Source: Rhodobacterales bacterium HKCCE4037 (GTDB lineage Bacteria > Pseudomonadota > Alphaproteobacteria > Rhodobacterales > Rhodobacteraceae). Taken from it: DNA of 64,000 nt. The DNA lies in contig WVSM01000004.1 of NCBI GenBank assembly GCA_015689645.1, positions 186,001 to 250,000 of the forward strand, given 5' to 3'. Numbering within the stretch: the first letter of the stretch is position 1; every line of letters starts with the position of its first letter. Of the stretch, positions 1 through 9,499 are shown one piece after another. Both the position numbers and the translations under genes were made by a program. A model generated the notes under the pieces. It was not told the DNA's origin. It saw nothing but the letters and a program-made list of their open reading frames with translations, and ran no database searches.

Positions 1-414
1 GGCACCGTATCCGCGCAGGACATGCACGTCTTTTCGGCCATGGAAGGGGCCGAGGTTCGGGCCAGCATCCTCTTCACGCGCATGCGCTATCCGGAGGACA
101 CACGAACGGTGTTCATCCTGTCCCCGGTCGCGGTTGCGCCCGACCAGCAAGGCAAGGGGGTCGGTCAACGCCTGATCACCCATGGCCTTGCGGCGCTGCG
201 GGAATCCGGGGTCGATATCGTCCTGACCTACGGCGACATCGCGTTCTACTCGAAGGTGGGTTTCACCCAGATCACCACGGAAGACGCCCAACCCCCGCTC
301 CCCCTTCAACACCCCCATGGCTGGCTCGGGCAGGCCTTGGCAGACACCGGATTCGCCCCCCTCCAAGGCCCGTCCGAATGCGTCCCCCCGCTTGGCGATC
401 CGGACTATTGGTGA
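1..414 (+). CDS. GNAT family N-acetyltransferase, N-terminus cut by window edge
   Basis: The reading frame is open to base 1, so the true start probably lies outside the window; the first internal ATG is at 22. Counted from that ATG, residues 36-48 carry the acetyl-CoA binding motif A with a QGKGVG loop after a VAVAPD strand, as in YhbS-like GNAT acetyltransferases. The following YGDIAFYSKVGF segment is typical of the same subgroup. The usual N-terminal strand and helix pair (about 40 residues) is missing here. Substrate is unknown. It is followed by a short gap and a nuclease gene on the same strand. Confidence 0.8.
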   Translation, partial: GTVSAQDMHVFSAMEGAEVRASILFTRMRYPEDTRTVFILSPVAVAPDQQGKGVGQRLITHGLAALRESGVDIVLTYGDIAFYSKVGFTQITTEDAQPPLPLQHPHGWLGQALADTGFAPLQGPSECVPPLGDPDYW

Positions 415-567
415 GGCGTTGGCCATGCTCGGCAGGCGTCCCGGCCGACGGCCGTGACGTCATTTCTGCCGCTCCGACTTGCCGGTCGTTCTACGACAAA
501 ACTTGCCACCCTTGGCTATGCGCCCCTACGCTGCCTTTCGACTCACTTTGCGAAGAGGCTGGATTCG

Positions 568-1218
568 TTGGAAATCATCGTCTTCGGCGCGATGCTCGGC
601 ACCATCATCGTCATTGCAGTTCGGGTCTTTTCGAAAGGCGTCGATGCCGAGCCGCCGCCAACGGACGACTGGCCACGCCGCAAGTCGCAGCCGCCACCAC
701 CCAAAACCAAAAACCTTCCATCCCACCCTCGGCCAATCCATCGATCCTCGCCGTCCCAGCCGGAACCGTTCTCCGCCACAACCGCGCAGCCCGCCCCACA
801 GCCCACAATCCTGCGTGGGCGCGCCTACGTTGTCGACGGAGACACCATCACGATCCGCAAGACCCAGATACGCCTCTTCGGCATCGACGCGCCCGAGATG
901 AATCATCCCCACGGCAAGAATGCGAAATGGGCACTGGTGAAGCTCTGCAAGGGGCACGAGATCCGCGCCGAAATTCTCGAAACCGACGACCACGGGCGCA
1001 CCGTCGCAAAATGCACCCTCGCCGATGGGCGTGATTTGTCCGCCGAAATGGTGAAGGCCGGCCTCGCCATCGACTGGCCGAAGTTCTCCGGCGGCATCTA
1101 CACAAGGTTCGAGGTGCCCGACGCCCGCCGCAAGATGTGGCTGGCCGACGCGCGCCAGAAGGGTCGGATGCACGTCTGGGAAGCTTTCGAGGCCCGCCAG
1201 CGCAGCAGCGGGAAGTGA
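568..1218 (+). CDS. Membrane-anchored thermonuclease (SNase-like) family protein
   Basis: Staphylococcal-nuclease-like fold: VDGDT lies at about residues 89-93, followed by RLFGIDAPE, the signature segment of the family. About 216 residues. I prefer the TTG at 568 because an AAGAGG ribosome-binding sequence sits 10 bases upstream and translation then begins with one hydrophobic anchor (IIVFGAMLGTIIVIAV), followed by a Pro-rich linker of about 60 residues before the nuclease domain. A GTG at 454 and an ATG at 592 are alternatives. It probably cleaves nucleic acid at the outer face of the inner membrane. Topology is inferred. Confidence 0.8.
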   Translation: MEIIVFGAMLGTIIVIAVRVFSKGVDAEPPPTDDWPRRKSQPPPPKTKNLPSHPRPIHRSSPSQPEPFSATTAQPAPQPTILRGRAYVVDGDTITIRKTQIRLFGIDAPEMNHPHGKNAKWALVKLCKGHEIRAEILETDDHGRTVAKCTLADGRDLSAEMVKAGLAIDWPKFSGGIYTRFEVPDARRKMWLADARQKGRMHVWEAFEARQRSSGK

Positions 1219-1230
1219 CGCGCCAAGAGG

Positions 1231-1303
1231 TTAAGAAATGGTTAAAGAGAAATGGATTGTTGTTTATTTCTAGATGGTTGACCGCCTTGTGCAAGCTTGC
1301 ACA
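1231..1303. promoter_or_regulatory. Composite intergenic element, copy 1 (CtrA-like site plus GTGCAA palindrome)
   Basis: TTAA-GAAATGG-TTAA at 1231-1245 fits the CtrA consensus TTAA-N7-TTAA. An A/T block with TATTTCTAGAT follows about 19 bases later, and the perfect palindrome TGTGCAAGCTTGCACA is at 1288-1303. It lies between convergent genes, with the palindrome seven bases from the stop of the minus-strand aminotransferase. Two more copies are at 52970-53042 and 55165-55236. The CtrA assignment is by consensus only. Confidence 0.55.
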
Positions 1304-1309
1304 CCACTC

Positions 1310-2245
1310 CTAGGAATGCGCCTTTATCGCCGCCACATGGTCGGCCACCGCCTGCTTGTAGAGGTCCCTGATCCGCGCCGTGACCGGCCGCTCGCCATTG
1401 CCGACAGGTTTGCCATCCAGCGAGGCCACCGGCGTCTGCGCCCCGAAGGTGCCGGTCAGGAACGCCTCCTCCGCGCCATGAACATCGACCAGGGAGAAGT
1501 TCCGCTCGAAAACCGGAATCCCGTCCTTCCGGCACAGCTCGATCACCTTCGCCCGCGTGACCCCGTTCATGCAGTAATCGCCCGTCGAGGTCCAAACCTC
1601 GCCTTTCTTCACGATGAAGAAGTTGCAGGCATTGGTCGTGTTCACGAAACCATGCGGATCGAGCATCAGCGCCTCGTCCGCGCCTGCTTCCTCCGCCTGA
1701 AGGCAGGCGATCACGCAGTTCAGCTTGGAATGCGAGTTGTATTTCGCATCCTGGCTCATCGGCAGCCCCCGCACCTGCGGCACCGTGGCGAGCCGGATGC
1801 CCGCGCCCTGAAGGCGGTCGACGGGCTTGGAATGCTCCATGATGATGACAAAGGTCGGCCCCGAGCGGCTCAGCGACGGATGCTGGAACGGCCGCACCTT
1901 CACGCCCCGCGTCAGCATCAGGCGGCAATGCACGTCCGTCTCCATCCCGTTCGCCCTGCGCGTCTGCTCCAGCGCATCGAACACGCCCTGCCGATCCATC
2001 CCCACGTCGAGGCTGACCGCCTTGCAGGAGGCGAAGAAACGATCCATGTGCTCGTCGAAGAAGGCCCAGACGCCGTCGTAGAGCCTCAGGCCTTCCCACA
2101 TCCCGTCCCCCAGCATGAACCCGCTGTCGTAGACCGAGACCTTTGCGTCATCCCGATGCACGATCTCGCCGTTCACGAAGATGCCGATATCGGCGTTGCG
2201 CGGGTCCTCCAGCGCGTCATGGGTGGTGTGGGCGTCGCGGCTCAT
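1310..2245 (-). CDS. Class IV aminotransferase (branched-chain / D-amino acid type)
   Basis: 311 residues, the usual length for fold-type IV PLP aminotransferases (IlvE, D-alanine aminotransferase, aminodeoxychorismate lyase). The PLP lysine is K174 in NSHSKLN, and the phosphate-binding region is the NTTNACNFF segment near 207-216. The N-terminal [20 protein letters not shown] strand pair is characteristic. The substrate cannot be read from sequence; the family transfers amino groups between branched-chain or D-amino acids and 2-oxoacids. It is translated after rpe on the same transcript, with ATGA overlap at 2242-2245. Confidence 0.85.
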   Translation of the reverse strand: MSRDAHTTHDALEDPRNADIGIFVNGEIVHRDDAKVSVYDSGFMLGDGMWEGLRLYDGVWAFFDEHMDRFFASCKAVSLDVGMDRQGVFDALEQTRRANGMETDVHCRLMLTRGVKVRPFQHPSLSRSGPTFVIIMEHSKPVDRLQGAGIRLATVPQVRGLPMSQDAKYNSHSKLNCVIACLQAEEAGADEALMLDPHGFVNTTNACNFFIVKKGEVWTSTGDYCMNGVTRAKVIELCRKDGIPVFERNFSLVDVHGAEEAFLTGTFGAQTPVASLDGKPVGNGERPVTARIRDLYKQAVADHVAAIKAHS

Positions 2246-2922
2246 GCCCCGGCCGCCGCGCGGATCGCCCGGATGTTCTCGCCATAAGGCGCGGGGTTCG
2301 CGACCGATCCGCCCCGGAACACCGCCGAGCCCGCGACCAGAACGTCCGCGCCCGCCTGCACGACCGATTCCGCCGTGCCCACATCGACCCCACCGTCGAT
2401 CTCGATATGCACCTCGCGATCGCCGATCATCTCGCGCAGCTCCGTGATCTTGCCGGTCATGTCGATGAAGCTCTGCCCGCCGAAACCGGGGTTCACCGTC
2501 ATCACGCAGACAAGGTCACAAAGGTCCAGCACATGGGCCACTGCGCTTGCCGGTGTGCCCGGGTTCAGCGCAACGCCCGCCTTCATTCCCGCGCCGCGAA
2601 TGGCCTGCAGCGTCCTGTGAATATGCGGCCCGGCCTCGACATGGGCCGTCAGCACGTCGGCGCCTGCATCGGCGAAGGCGTCGATATAGGGATCGACCGG
2701 CGCAATCATCAGGTGCACGTCCATCACGGTGGTGACGTGCTTGCGGAGGGCCTTCACCATCGGCGGCCCGAAGGTGAGGTTCGGCACGAAATGGCCGTCC
2801 ATCACGTCGACATGGATCCAGTCGGCGCCCTGCGCCTCCACCGCCTGAACCTCGGCTCCAAAATTGGCGAAATCGGCGGCGAGGATCGACGGCGCGATCT
2901 TGACGGAACGATCGAATGGCAT
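2242..2922 (-). CDS. rpe: Ribulose-phosphate 3-epimerase
   Basis: 226-residue TIM barrel that interconverts ribulose 5-phosphate and xylulose 5-phosphate in the pentose phosphate and Calvin pathways. Visible signatures are [10 protein letters not shown] at the N-terminus, the metal-site [12 protein letters not shown] (residues 37-48), VNPGFGGQ, and EIDGGV near the C-terminus. The start is the ATG at 2922, which has AGGGGG seven bases upstream; a longer frame to 2988 lacks such a site. It forms an ATGA-coupled pair with the downstream aminotransferase. Confidence 0.95.
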   Translation of the reverse strand: MPFDRSVKIAPSILAADFANFGAEVQAVEAQGADWIHVDVMDGHFVPNLTFGPPMVKALRKHVTTVMDVHLMIAPVDPYIDAFADAGADVLTAHVEAGPHIHRTLQAIRGAGMKAGVALNPGTPASAVAHVLDLCDLVCVMTVNPGFGGQSFIDMTGKITELREMIGDREVHIEIDGGVDVGTAESVVQAGADVLVAGSAVFRGGSVANPAPYGENIRAIRAAAGA

Positions 2923-3102
2923 GGCAGCACCCCCTGTTGAGGCGGTCCTAGCTCGGCGGCGCGCCCTTGGCAATTCCACACCGGTCAAGCGCAGCGGCTG
3001 CAGGGCCGCCGCGCCGCCGCGTCACGAAATTTGACCGTTTGGTCAAGCTTGCCTTCGCGCGCCACCCATGAGACGCTTCGCGCAACGCATCAGGGCCTTT
3101 CC

Positions 3103-4107
3103 ATGACCGACACGCTCCACCACGCAACCACCACGACCGCGACGGACCAGCTTCCGCAAGTCCACCTGCCCCGGAACACGGGGATGGAACTGGACCTCGA
3201 CTGGGTCGCCTCGGTGCAGGCCAACACCTCGGCCATCGAACGGCGCGCGGCGACGCTGCCGGGCCGCCGGTCCGTCAAGAAAAGCTACCAGGCGGCGTGG
3301 CTCGCAAAGGCGATCACGCTGATCGACCTGACGACGCTCGCCGGGGATGACACCGAAGGCCGCGTGCGCCGCCTCTGCGCCAAGGCACGTCAGCCGGTCC
3401 GCGCCGACCTGCTGGACGCTCTTGGCCTGCCGCCCCTGACCACGGGCGCGGTCTGCGTCTACCACGACATGATCGAGGTGGCGGTCGAGGCGCTGGAGGG
3501 CACCAACATTCCTGTCGCCGCCGTCTCCACCGGTTTCCCGGCGGGTCTGTCGCCGTTCGAGCTGCGCGTGAAAGAGATCGAGATGTCGGTCGCCGCCGGC
3601 GCAGACGAGATCGACATCGTCATCTCTCGCCGTCATGTCCTGACCGGAAACTGGCAGGCGCTCTACGACGAGATGAAGACGTTCCGCGAAGCCTGCGGCG
3701 AAGCCCATGTGAAAGCGATCCTCGCCACGGGTGAACTCGGCACGCTCCGCAACGTCGCCAAGGCCTCGCTCGTCTGCATGATGGCGGGGGCGGATTTCAT
3801 CAAGACCTCCACCGGCAAGGAAAGCGTCAACGCAACGCTGCCCGTGAGCCTGACCATGATCCGCGCGATCCGCGCCTTCGAGGCGCGCACTGGCTACAAG
3901 GTCGGCTACAAGCCTGCGGGCGGAATTTCCAAGGCCAAGGACGCGCTGGTCTACCTGAGCCTGATGAAAGAAGAACTCGGCAACCGCTGGCTGCAGCCCG
4001 ACCTGTTCCGCTTCGGCGCATCCTCGCTTCTGGGCGATATCGAGCGGCAGTTGGAGCACCACGTGACCGGTGCCTATTCCGCCGGCTGGCGGCACCCGAT
4101 GGCATGA
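3103..4107 (+). CDS. deoC: Deoxyribose-phosphate aldolase
   Basis: 334 residues; the longer, eukaryote-like DeoC group. Cleaves 2-deoxyribose 5-phosphate to acetaldehyde and glyceraldehyde 3-phosphate. The Schiff-base lysine is K234 in DFIKTSTGKE, the proton-relay lysine is K270 in GYKPAGG, and the catalytic aspartate is D171 in DEIDIV. The start at 3103 is preferred; an upstream in-frame start at 3031 would add an unconserved tail. The next two genes follow after 6 and 1 bases. The second is an aldehyde dehydrogenase that could oxidise the acetaldehyde released here. Confidence 0.95.
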   Translation: MTDTLHHATTTTATDQLPQVHLPRNTGMELDLDWVASVQANTSAIERRAATLPGRRSVKKSYQAAWLAKAITLIDLTTLAGDDTEGRVRRLCAKARQPVRADLLDALGLPPLTTGAVCVYHDMIEVAVEALEGTNIPVAAVSTGFPAGLSPFELRVKEIEMSVAAGADEIDIVISRRHVLTGNWQALYDEMKTFREACGEAHVKAILATGELGTLRNVAKASLVCMMAGADFIKTSTGKESVNATLPVSLTMIRAIRAFEARTGYKVGYKPAGGISKAKDALVYLSLMKEELGNRWLQPDLFRFGASSLLGDIERQLEHHVTGAYSAGWRHPMA

Positions 4108-4113
4108 CGCACG

Positions 4114-4395
4114 ATGTACCTGAGCTTCAACGCCATCATCCTTGCTTGCCTCGTCGTGTACGTGATCTGGATGGCCTACACCGAGAACGCGAAGGAAAAG
4201 GCCTCGGCCGAACGGCTGTCGCCCGAGCAATTGACGCGGTTCAACAGCGCCTACCGCTTTGCGCAGCCCGCGCAAGACTATCCGGACGATCTTCAGGACC
4301 ACGCCGCGATTGCGCAGCGCGCGCGCATCCGCAAATGGACAGCCGCCGTGATCCTCGGCGCCGTGGTCCTTTTGCTGCTTTTCAGGGGGCTTTGA
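4114..4395 (+). CDS. Small two-helix membrane protein in deoC operon
   Basis: 93 residues. One hydrophobic helix is at residues 5-20 (FNAIILACLVVYVIWM) and another at about 76-91 (AAVILGAVVLLLLF), separated by a charged, Ala/Gln-rich segment of about 55 residues. It begins 6 bases after deoC and ends 1 base before the ALDH gene, so it is very probably co-expressed with deoxyribose catabolism. I do not recognise a family; function unknown. Confidence 0.7.
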   Translation: MYLSFNAIILACLVVYVIWMAYTENAKEKASAERLSPEQLTRFNSAYRFAQPAQDYPDDLQDHAAIAQRARIRKWTAAVILGAVVLLLLFRGL

Positions 4396-4396
4396 G

Positions 4397-6736
4397 ATGA
4401 ACACCCAAGAGATCTTCGAAACGATGGACTACGGCCCGGCCCCCGAATCTTCTGCCGAAGCGCTGGCGTGGCTGGCCGAGCGTGGCGGCATCGCGGGCCA
4501 TTTCATCAACGGCGCATGGGGCCCCGTGCGCGACGATTTCCCGTCGAACAATCCGGCCACGGGCGAGAAGCTCGCCGGTGTGACCAAGGGCACACCGGAG
4601 GAGGTCGCCAAGGCCGTCGCCGCCGCCCGCAAGGCGCAGCCGAAATGGGCGAAGGATTCGCACCAGCGCGCCCGCATCCTCTATGCCATCGCGCGGCTGA
4701 TGCAGAAGCACTCGCGCCTGCTGGCCACGATGGAGAGCCTCGACAACGGCAAACCGATCCGCGAAAGCCGCGACATCGACGTGCCGCTGGCGATCCGGCA
4801 TTTCTACTATCACGCGGGCCTCGCCCAACTGGTCGACAGCGAAATGCCCGGCTTTGCCCCGATGGGCGTCTGCGGCCAGATCATCCCGTGGAACTTCCCG
4901 CTGCTGATGCTGGCGTGGAAGATCGCGCCCGCGCTGGCCGCCGGGAATACGGTGGTCCTGAAACCCGCCGAATATACCTCGCTTTCGGCCATGGTCTTTG
5001 CCGAGATCTGCCAGGAGGCCGGGGTGCCGCCGGGGGTCTTGAACATCATCACCGGCGATGGCGAAACCGGCGCGGCTTTGGTTGACGCCGACGTCGACAA
5101 GATCGCCTTCACCGGCTCCACCGCCGTGGGCCGCCGAATTCGCGAACAGACCGCCGGGTCGGGCAAGTCCCTGACCTTGGAGTTGGGCGGCAAGTCCCCC
5201 TACATCGTCTTCGAAGACGCCGATATCGACAGCGCGATCGAAGGGCTGGTCGACGCGATCTGGTTCAACCAGGGGCAGGTCTGCTGCGCCGGGTCGCGCC
5301 TTCTGGTGCAGGAAGGGATTGCCGAGGATTTCCACGAACGGCTCAAGGCCCGCATGGCGAATTTGCGCATCGGCGATCCGATGGACAAATGCATCGACGT
5401 GGGCGCGATCGTGGACCCGGTCCAGCACGCGGCGATCACCAAGATGGTCAGCGAGACGGAGGGGGAGGTCTACCAGGCCCCCGGCACCCTGCCCGAGGGC
5501 GGATGCTTCTATCCGCCGACGCTGATCACCGGGCTGTCCTCCGCCGCGCCGCTGATGCAGGAAGAGATCTTCGGGCCGGTCCTCGTCTCCACCACCTTCC
5601 GCACGCCCGGCGAGGCGGTCGAGATCGCCAACAACACCCGCTACGGGCTGGCTGCGACCCTCTGGACCGAGAACCTGAACCTCGCCCTCGATATCGCGCC
5701 CAAATTGGCGGCAGGCGTCGTCTGGGTGAATGCCACGAACCTTTTCGATGCGGCTGCCCCCTTTGGCGGCGTGCGCGAAAGCGGCTATGGCCGGGAAGGC
5801 GGATGGGAAGGGCTGAGCGCCTACCTCCAGCCGAGTGCGAAGCTGACGGAGGCCAAGCCGCTTTCCGTGCCCGCCGCGCCGGACACACCGAAAACCGACG
5901 GCCTCGACCGCACCGCCAAGATGTATATCGGAGGCAAGCAGGCGCGGCCCGATGGCGGCTACAGCCGGGCGCATTACGACAAGTCCGGAACGCTTCTGGG
6001 CCACACTGGCCTCGGCAACCGCAAGGATATCCGCAACGCGGTGGAGGCCGCTGCCGGCGCGAAGGGTTGGTCCAAGACCTCCGGACATTTGCGGGCGCAG
6101 ATCCTCTATTACATGGCCGAGAACCTCTCGGCCCGTGCGACCGAATTCGGCGACCGCATCCGTGCGTTGACCAACACCTCAGCCAGCAAGGCCAGCGCCG
6201 AGGTGGAGGCGACGATCCGCACCCTCTTCACCTACGCGGCCTTCGCCGACAAATACGATGGTGCGGCCAAAGGCGTCCCGATACGGGGGATTGCGCTGGC
6301 CATGCGCGAACCAATCGGCACCATCGGCGTGCTCGCCCCAGATGACGCGCCGCTCCTCGGGTCCGTGACGCTCCTCGCGGCGGCGCTGTCGATGGGCAAC
6401 CGCGTGGTTCTGGCGCCGAGCGAGGCCGCACCGCTGGCCGCGACGGACCTCTATCAGGTGCTCGAGACCTCCGATGTGCCCGCCGGTGTCGTCAACATCG
6501 TCACCGGGTTGCACAAGGACCTTGCGCCGACACTGGCCAGCCACGGCAATCTCGACGCGCTCTGGTCCTTCTCGCCCCACGCGGACAAAGCTGCGCTGGA
6601 ACAGGCCAGCGCCGGGAACCTCAAGCGCACATGGGTGAACCACGGCGGCAACCCGAACTGGGCCACGCTCGACCCGAAGACCGCCCTCGCCCATGCGACG
6701 GAGACCAAGACGATCTGGGTGCCTTACGGCGAGTAG
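4397..6736 (+). CDS. ALDH16-type aldehyde dehydrogenase with C-terminal pseudo-ALDH domain
   Basis: 779 residues, far longer than the normal 480-500. Residues about 20-490 form a complete ALDH with PWNFP (N166), the general base E262 in LELGGK and the catalytic cysteine C296 in GQVCCAGSR. Residues about 505-779 form a second, shortened ALDH-like domain (MYIGGKQARPDGG, then MREPIGTIGVLAPDDAP) with no catalytic Cys motif. This layout is that of the ALDH16 family, of which a bacterial member from the related genus Loktanella has been described. The bacterial forms keep the cysteine, as here. Position behind deoC suggests acetaldehyde oxidation. Family assignment is confident; substrate is inferred. 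Confidence 0.9.
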   Translation: MNTQEIFETMDYGPAPESSAEALAWLAERGGIAGHFINGAWGPVRDDFPSNNPATGEKLAGVTKGTPEEVAKAVAAARKAQPKWAKDSHQRARILYAIARLMQKHSRLLATMESLDNGKPIRESRDIDVPLAIRHFYYHAGLAQLVDSEMPGFAPMGVCGQIIPWNFPLLMLAWKIAPALAAGNTVVLKPAEYTSLSAMVFAEICQEAGVPPGVLNIITGDGETGAALVDADVDKIAFTGSTAVGRRIREQTAGSGKSLTLELGGKSPYIVFEDADIDSAIEGLVDAIWFNQGQVCCAGSRLLVQEGIAEDFHERLKARMANLRIGDPMDKCIDVGAIVDPVQHAAITKMVSETEGEVYQAPGTLPEGGCFYPPTLITGLSSAAPLMQEEIFGPVLVSTTFRTPGEAVEIANNTRYGLAATLWTENLNLALDIAPKLAAGVVWVNATNLFDAAAPFGGVRESGYGREGGWEGLSAYLQPSAKLTEAKPLSVPAAPDTPKTDGLDRTAKMYIGGKQARPDGGYSRAHYDKSGTLLGHTGLGNRKDIRNAVEAAAGAKGWSKTSGHLRAQILYYMAENLSARATEFGDRIRALTNTSASKASAEVEATIRTLFTYAAFADKYDGAAKGVPIRGIALAMREPIGTIGVLAPDDAPLLGSVTLLAAALSMGNRVVLAPSEAAPLAATDLYQVLETSDVPAGVVNIVTGLHKDLAPTLASHGNLDALWSFSPHADKAALEQASAGNLKRTWVNHGGNPNWATLDPKTALAHATETKTIWVPYGE

Positions 6737-6766
6737 GCCGCCCGTTCCTCTTGCCGGAAAAATCCG

Positions 6767-7381
6767 TCAGTTGCGGCCCGAAACACGGTCCTTCAGCTTC
6801 GCCCACCGGACCGACGCGCGGTCCGCAAGGGGCAGGATCACGCGATCCTCGAACCGTTCCCACATGCGCCAGATCATGAACAGGATCAGCGCAAGGACCA
6901 ACAGGATCAGGAAGGGCATCCACGGGATCAGCGTCACGTCGGGGCCGTCCACGCGCCGGATCGATAACGCGTTCGGGTAGGACGACAGCAGGTTGCTGCG
7001 CCAACCGTAGTGGGTGACGGCAACCCAGATCGGCTCATCCCGGGTCGAACGCAGATCCTGCGCTTCGGTCTGCAGATCCTGGCTGTCGATCTTGAAATAG
7101 GGCGGCCAGCCGAAGACCCCGGTGTCCTCGTTGCGGTAGTCGATGGGCGTGCCATCGGGGCGCACCGCGCTGATGATCCGCACGTCGCGCTGCAGCGAGG
7201 TCCCCTGTCCGCCGCTGTCGGATTGCGCGTAGAACCACGCCGTCCAGCCGGAAATCTCGGTCAGCTGCAGCTGCGTGTCGACGATGCGCACCACGTCGCG
7301 CTGCGGCAGCGTGTAATGCAGGAACGCCCCGAGCACCGCGAAGACGCACAACAGAATGAAAATCCGGGCCCACCGCATCAA
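6767..7381 (-). CDS. DUF1523 family membrane protein
   Basis: 204 residues. An N-terminal membrane helix (FILLCVFAVLGAFLHY) is followed by a periplasmic domain of about 120 residues beginning LPQRDVVRIVDTQ, a second helix (PFLILLVLALILFMIW) and a basic cytoplasmic tail. This matches the alphaproteobacterial DUF1523 family as I know it; no function is established. It overlaps no neighbour, ends 30 bases from the convergent ALDH gene, and starts 9 bases after an upstream small membrane protein, so the pair is likely an operon. Confidence 0.75.
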   Translation of the reverse strand: MMRWARIFILLCVFAVLGAFLHYTLPQRDVVRIVDTQLQLTEISGWTAWFYAQSDSGGQGTSLQRDVRIISAVRPDGTPIDYRNEDTGVFGWPPYFKIDSQDLQTEAQDLRSTRDEPIWVAVTHYGWRSNLLSSYPNALSIRRVDGPDVTLIPWMPFLILLVLALILFMIWRMWERFEDRVILPLADRASVRWAKLKDRVSGRN

Positions 7382-7390
7382 CGCGCTCCT

Positions 7391-7651
7391 TCAGTTGCTC
7401 AGCGCCACGAAGGCGACAAGTCCGGCAATCGGAATGACATAGACGCAGATCACAAGCCACACCCTTATCCGCGACGCGGCCTCGTCGATCCGCGCATCGA
7501 CCCAGGCCTCGCGCGTGTCGGGGCGTCCGGCCTGCACCCAATCTTCCTCGAGCCGCATCCGCGCGCCCGAGCGCAGGTAGAAGAACATGCACACGTAGAC
7601 GAGCGTCAGCCCGATCATCAATACGATGAACATGCGTCCCAGTCCGAGCAT
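7391..7651 (-). CDS. Small membrane protein, two predicted helices
   Basis: 86 residues: helix one about 7-25 (MFIVLMIGLTLVYVCMFFYL), a charged middle with RMRLEEDW, helix two about 64-84 (VWLVICVYVIPIAGLVAFVAL). Lies 9 bases upstream of the DUF1523 gene on the same strand. No family recognised. Confidence 0.65.
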   Translation of the reverse strand: MLGLGRMFIVLMIGLTLVYVCMFFYLRSGARMRLEEDWVQAGRPDTREAWVDARIDEAASRIRVWLVICVYVIPIAGLVAFVALSN

Positions 7652-7749
7652 GTCAGCCCTCCGTCGTCCGTTATCCCCCAGATATAGGACGCATTCGCGG
7701 CAAATGGCAGGGCTTGCGGCCAGATCGCGGGCGGCGCAGTGTCTGGCCC

Positions 7750-9033
7750 ATGCAAGACACCGCGAACGACCAAGCCCTTCTCGATGCCATCGCCGCGAAA
7801 CGCGACGATCTGATCGCCCTGACGCAGGACCTGATCCGCATTCCGACGCTGAACCCGCCGGGGCGCAATTACCGCGAGATCTGCGGCTACCTCGCCGAAC
7901 GACTCGGCCAGAAGGGATTCGCGGTCGAACTGGTTCGGGCCGAAGGCGCGCCTGCCGACAGCACCAAGTATCCGCGCTGGAACATCGTGGCGCGCTACGA
8001 GGGCGGCGCGGGCGACTGCGTACATTTCAACAGCCACCACGACGTCGTCGCCGTGGGCCACGGCTGGACCAAGGATCCCTTCGGCGGTGAACTGGAAGAC
8101 GGCAGGATCTACGGACGCGGCGCCTGCGACATGAAGGGCGGCTTAGCGGCCTCGATCATCGCGGCAGAAGCCTTCATCGAGACGCGGCCACAGTTCAACG
8201 GTGCCATCGAGATCAGCGCCACGGCGGACGAGGAATCGGGCGGCTACGGCGGTGTCGCCTACTTGGCCGAGCAGGGCTATTTCGACCCGTCCCGCGTGCA
8301 GCATGTCATCATCCCCGAACCGCTCAACAAGGATCGCATCTGCCTTGGCCATCGCGGCGTCTGGTGGGCCGAGATCGAGACCCACGGCCGCATCGCCCAT
8401 GGCTCCATGCCGTTCCTCGGCGATTGCGCCGTGCGCCACATGGGCGCCGTTCTGGAAGAGATGGAGCGAACGTTGTTCCCGCTTTTGGCCTCCAAGCACA
8501 CAGATATGCCAGTGGTCCCGGAAGGCGCGCGGCAATCGACGATGAACATCAACGCAATCCATGGCGGCGAGCCGGTGCAGGAAGACGACTACACCGGCTT
8601 CCCCTCGGCCTGCGTGCCCGACCGCTGCAAGATCACCATCGACCGCCGCTACCTGATCGAGGAGAACGAGGGCGAGGTGCGGGCCGAAATCGAGGCGGTT
8701 CTGGAAACGGTGAAAGCCGCGCGGCCGAATTTCAGCTACGAGCTGAAGGAGCTGTGGTCGGTTTCACCCACGATGACCGAACGCGATGCGCCCGTGGTGA
8801 AGACCGTCGAAGCGGCGATTGCGAAGGTGCTTGAAAAACAGGCCGACTTCGTCGTCTCGCCGGGCACCTACGATCAGAAACACATCGACCGCATCGGCAA
8901 GCTGAAGAACTGCATCGCCTACGGACCGGGCATCCTCGACCTTGCCCATCAGCCAGACGAATGGGTCGGCGTTCAGGACATGGAAGACAGCGCCAAGGTC
9001 ATGGCGCTGACGTTGTCGGAACTCCTGTCCTAG
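7750..9033 (+). CDS. M20 family metallo-amidohydrolase (ArgE/DapE type)
   Basis: 427 residues. The di-zinc ligands of the M20 family are visible: H96-x-D98 in NSHHDVV, the bridging D127 in GACDMKGG, and the Glu pair E161/E162 in TADEESGG. Members cleave N-acyl groups from amino acids or dipeptides (acetylornithine, succinyl-diaminopimelate, carboxypeptidase G2 types). The ATG at 7750 begins the conserved region; a TTG at 7714 is possible. It lies upstream of a peptide-type ABC importer with a P1 peptidase at its far end, so a role in using imported acylated amino acids or peptides is an inference from context. Confidence 0.85.
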   Translation: MQDTANDQALLDAIAAKRDDLIALTQDLIRIPTLNPPGRNYREICGYLAERLGQKGFAVELVRAEGAPADSTKYPRWNIVARYEGGAGDCVHFNSHHDVVAVGHGWTKDPFGGELEDGRIYGRGACDMKGGLAASIIAAEAFIETRPQFNGAIEISATADEESGGYGGVAYLAEQGYFDPSRVQHVIIPEPLNKDRICLGHRGVWWAEIETHGRIAHGSMPFLGDCAVRHMGAVLEEMERTLFPLLASKHTDMPVVPEGARQSTMNINAIHGGEPVQEDDYTGFPSACVPDRCKITIDRRYLIEENEGEVRAEIEAVLETVKAARPNFSYELKELWSVSPTMTERDAPVVKTVEAAIAKVLEKQADFVVSPGTYDQKHIDRIGKLKNCIAYGPGILDLAHQPDEWVGVQDMEDSAKVMALTLSELLS

Positions 9034-9044
9034 CGGGCAGCGCC

Positions 9045-9242
9045 TCAGACCGTATCGGCGAAGCCGAGGTGTGACAGGGCACGGGCGGCCATGTCGCTTG
9101 CCCGTTCGTCGCCGCCCATCAGATCGTCGTTGAGGCATTTGACCAGTCCGCTCAGCGTGCGTTGGCTGGCATGGAACTGGATGAAATCCGCGATCCGGTC
9201 CCCGTCGATTTGCAGGATCTCTTTCGGGCTTGGTGTGGACAT
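9045..9242 (-). CDS. Small hypothetical protein
   Basis: 65 residues, soluble and mildly acidic, beginning [21 protein letters not shown] strong ribosome-binding sequence (GAGGGGG, five bases before the ATG) supports it as a real gene. It is convergent with the M20 gene (11 bases apart) and divergent from the importer operon across a 257-base gap. No family recognised. Confidence 0.6.
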   Translation of the reverse strand: MSTPSPKEILQIDGDRIADFIQFHASQRTLSGLVKCLNDDLMGGDERASDMAARALSHLGFADTV

Positions 9243-9499
9243 GCGAACCCCCTCACGTGTCGCCGCGTTTTCGATGGCTGGGGTATACAGCGATTCTCGG
9301 CACGGGCGACCAGACTTTGCCTGCTCAAAGCGTCTTTGTGACGATCGCGCGACAATCTTGCCTGATTTTTCGACTTATCCCCAAGGCTGCACGAACGTTC
9401 ACGCCGGTATCCCCGGAATCGTCGGCGCACTTTTCGGTAGGATTCTCCCGCGAGCCTGCGCAACAATGGGCAAAAGACGATCTCAGGGAGAGAGACATC

